Source: an uncultured Peptococcaceae bacterium (lineage in GTDB: Bacteria > Bacillota > Desulfotomaculia > Desulfotomaculales > Desulfallaceae). Taken from it: 13,946 bases of DNA. Positions 13,802 to 13,946 of this stretch are shown piece after piece. The stretch is taken from the NCBI GenBank assembly GCA_913064925.1, contig CAJYBN010000057.1, positions 1-13,946 of the forward strand, given 5' to 3'. The notes under the pieces are model-generated. The model was not told the DNA's origin, ran no database searches, and worked only from the letters and a program-made list of their open reading frames with translations. The translations under genes and the position numbers were made by a program. Each line of letters starts with the position of its first letter. Position 1 is the first letter of the stretch.

Positions 13802-13832
13802 ACGTCTTTCTTCCTCGACGTCTTTCTTCCTC
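13802..13832. repeat. 15-bp direct repeat in the leader of the YkgJ-type gene
   Basis: ACGTCTTTCTTCCTC occurs twice (13802-13816 and 13818-13832), separated by one G. It lies between the predicted promoter and the ribosome binding site of the minus-strand gene. On the coding strand each copy carries GAGGAAG, a purine-rich sequence that resembles a ribosome binding site. Confidence 0.8.
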
Positions 13833-13898
13833 AAGCAAATGCTATCTGAAATCTAAGGATTGCCTGATACCGTTGTTGGCTTGTCTTTCCATGGAACT

Positions 13899-13907
13899 AT
13901 TATAGCA
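13899..13907 (-). promoter_or_regulatory. Extended -10 promoter upstream of the YkgJ-type gene
   Basis: On the minus strand TGC-TATAAT gives a perfect extended -10. The -35 region (about CTATCC) is weak, as is common with extended -10 promoters. Predicted transcription starts near 13891-13892, giving a leader of roughly 105 nt before the proposed CTG start. Confidence 0.6.
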
Positions 13908-13946
13908 CAGGAACAAAGGTTTGGATAGTGAGTAGTCGTCCTGCAA

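Overview
The window reads as a Gram-positive, probably anaerobic, moderately GC-rich Firmicute of the Desulfotomaculum/Pelotomaculum (Peptococcaceae) type. This is inferred from gene content (several MttB/MttC-type corrinoid methyltransferases, a YlbF-family protein, a KhtTU-type K+/H+ antiporter, an iron alcohol dehydrogenase), strong AGGAGG ribosome binding sites and frequent GTG/TTG starts. No 16S gene or other decisive marker is present.

Positions 1-7303 (minus strand) hold a corrinoid-dependent methyl-transfer locus of seven genes. In transcription order they are: an MttB-superfamily methyltransferase (5780-7303), its corrinoid protein (5061-5756), a class I SAM-dependent methyltransferase (3860-5059), a second MttB paralogue (2389-3834), a 215-nt imperfect palindromic element (2131-2345), a pterin-binding MtrH/AcsE/MtgA-like methyltransferase (1226-2035), a second corrinoid protein (568-1206), and a protein resembling the MetH reactivation domain, cut by the window edge (1-567). 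The simplest reading is that one or both MttB proteins demethylate an unidentified methylated compound (quaternary amines are the known substrates of the family) onto a corrinoid protein. The pterin-binding enzyme would pass the methyl group to tetrahydrofolate, and the MetH-activation-like protein would repair oxidised cobalamin. No in-frame UAG interrupts either MttB, so they are non-pyrrolysine members. The embedded SAM methyltransferase does not fit this standard scheme.

Positions 7304-7598 are a divergent intergenic region with several inverted repeats close to the methyltransferase operon. Rightward on the plus strand follow a YlbF-family protein, tandem hairpins including a terminator just ahead of khtT, khtT-khtU, a possible 42-residue ORF, an AIG2/gamma-glutamylcyclotransferase-like protein, an SMR-family efflux protein, a diiron ferritin-like protein, and a tRNA-Leu(UAA) with a consensus promoter and terminator.

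Positions 11671-13946 are again mostly minus strand: a 24-codon ORF with a good ribosome binding site, an iron-containing alcohol dehydrogenase with its terminator, and a YkgJ-type CxxCxxCC protein with a promoter and direct repeat upstream.

A recurrent oddity is the start codons. Two genes of the methyltransferase locus have an excellent Shine-Dalgarno sequence spaced correctly to an in-frame ATA rather than to ATG/GTG/TTG, and the YkgJ gene's Shine-Dalgarno points to CTG.
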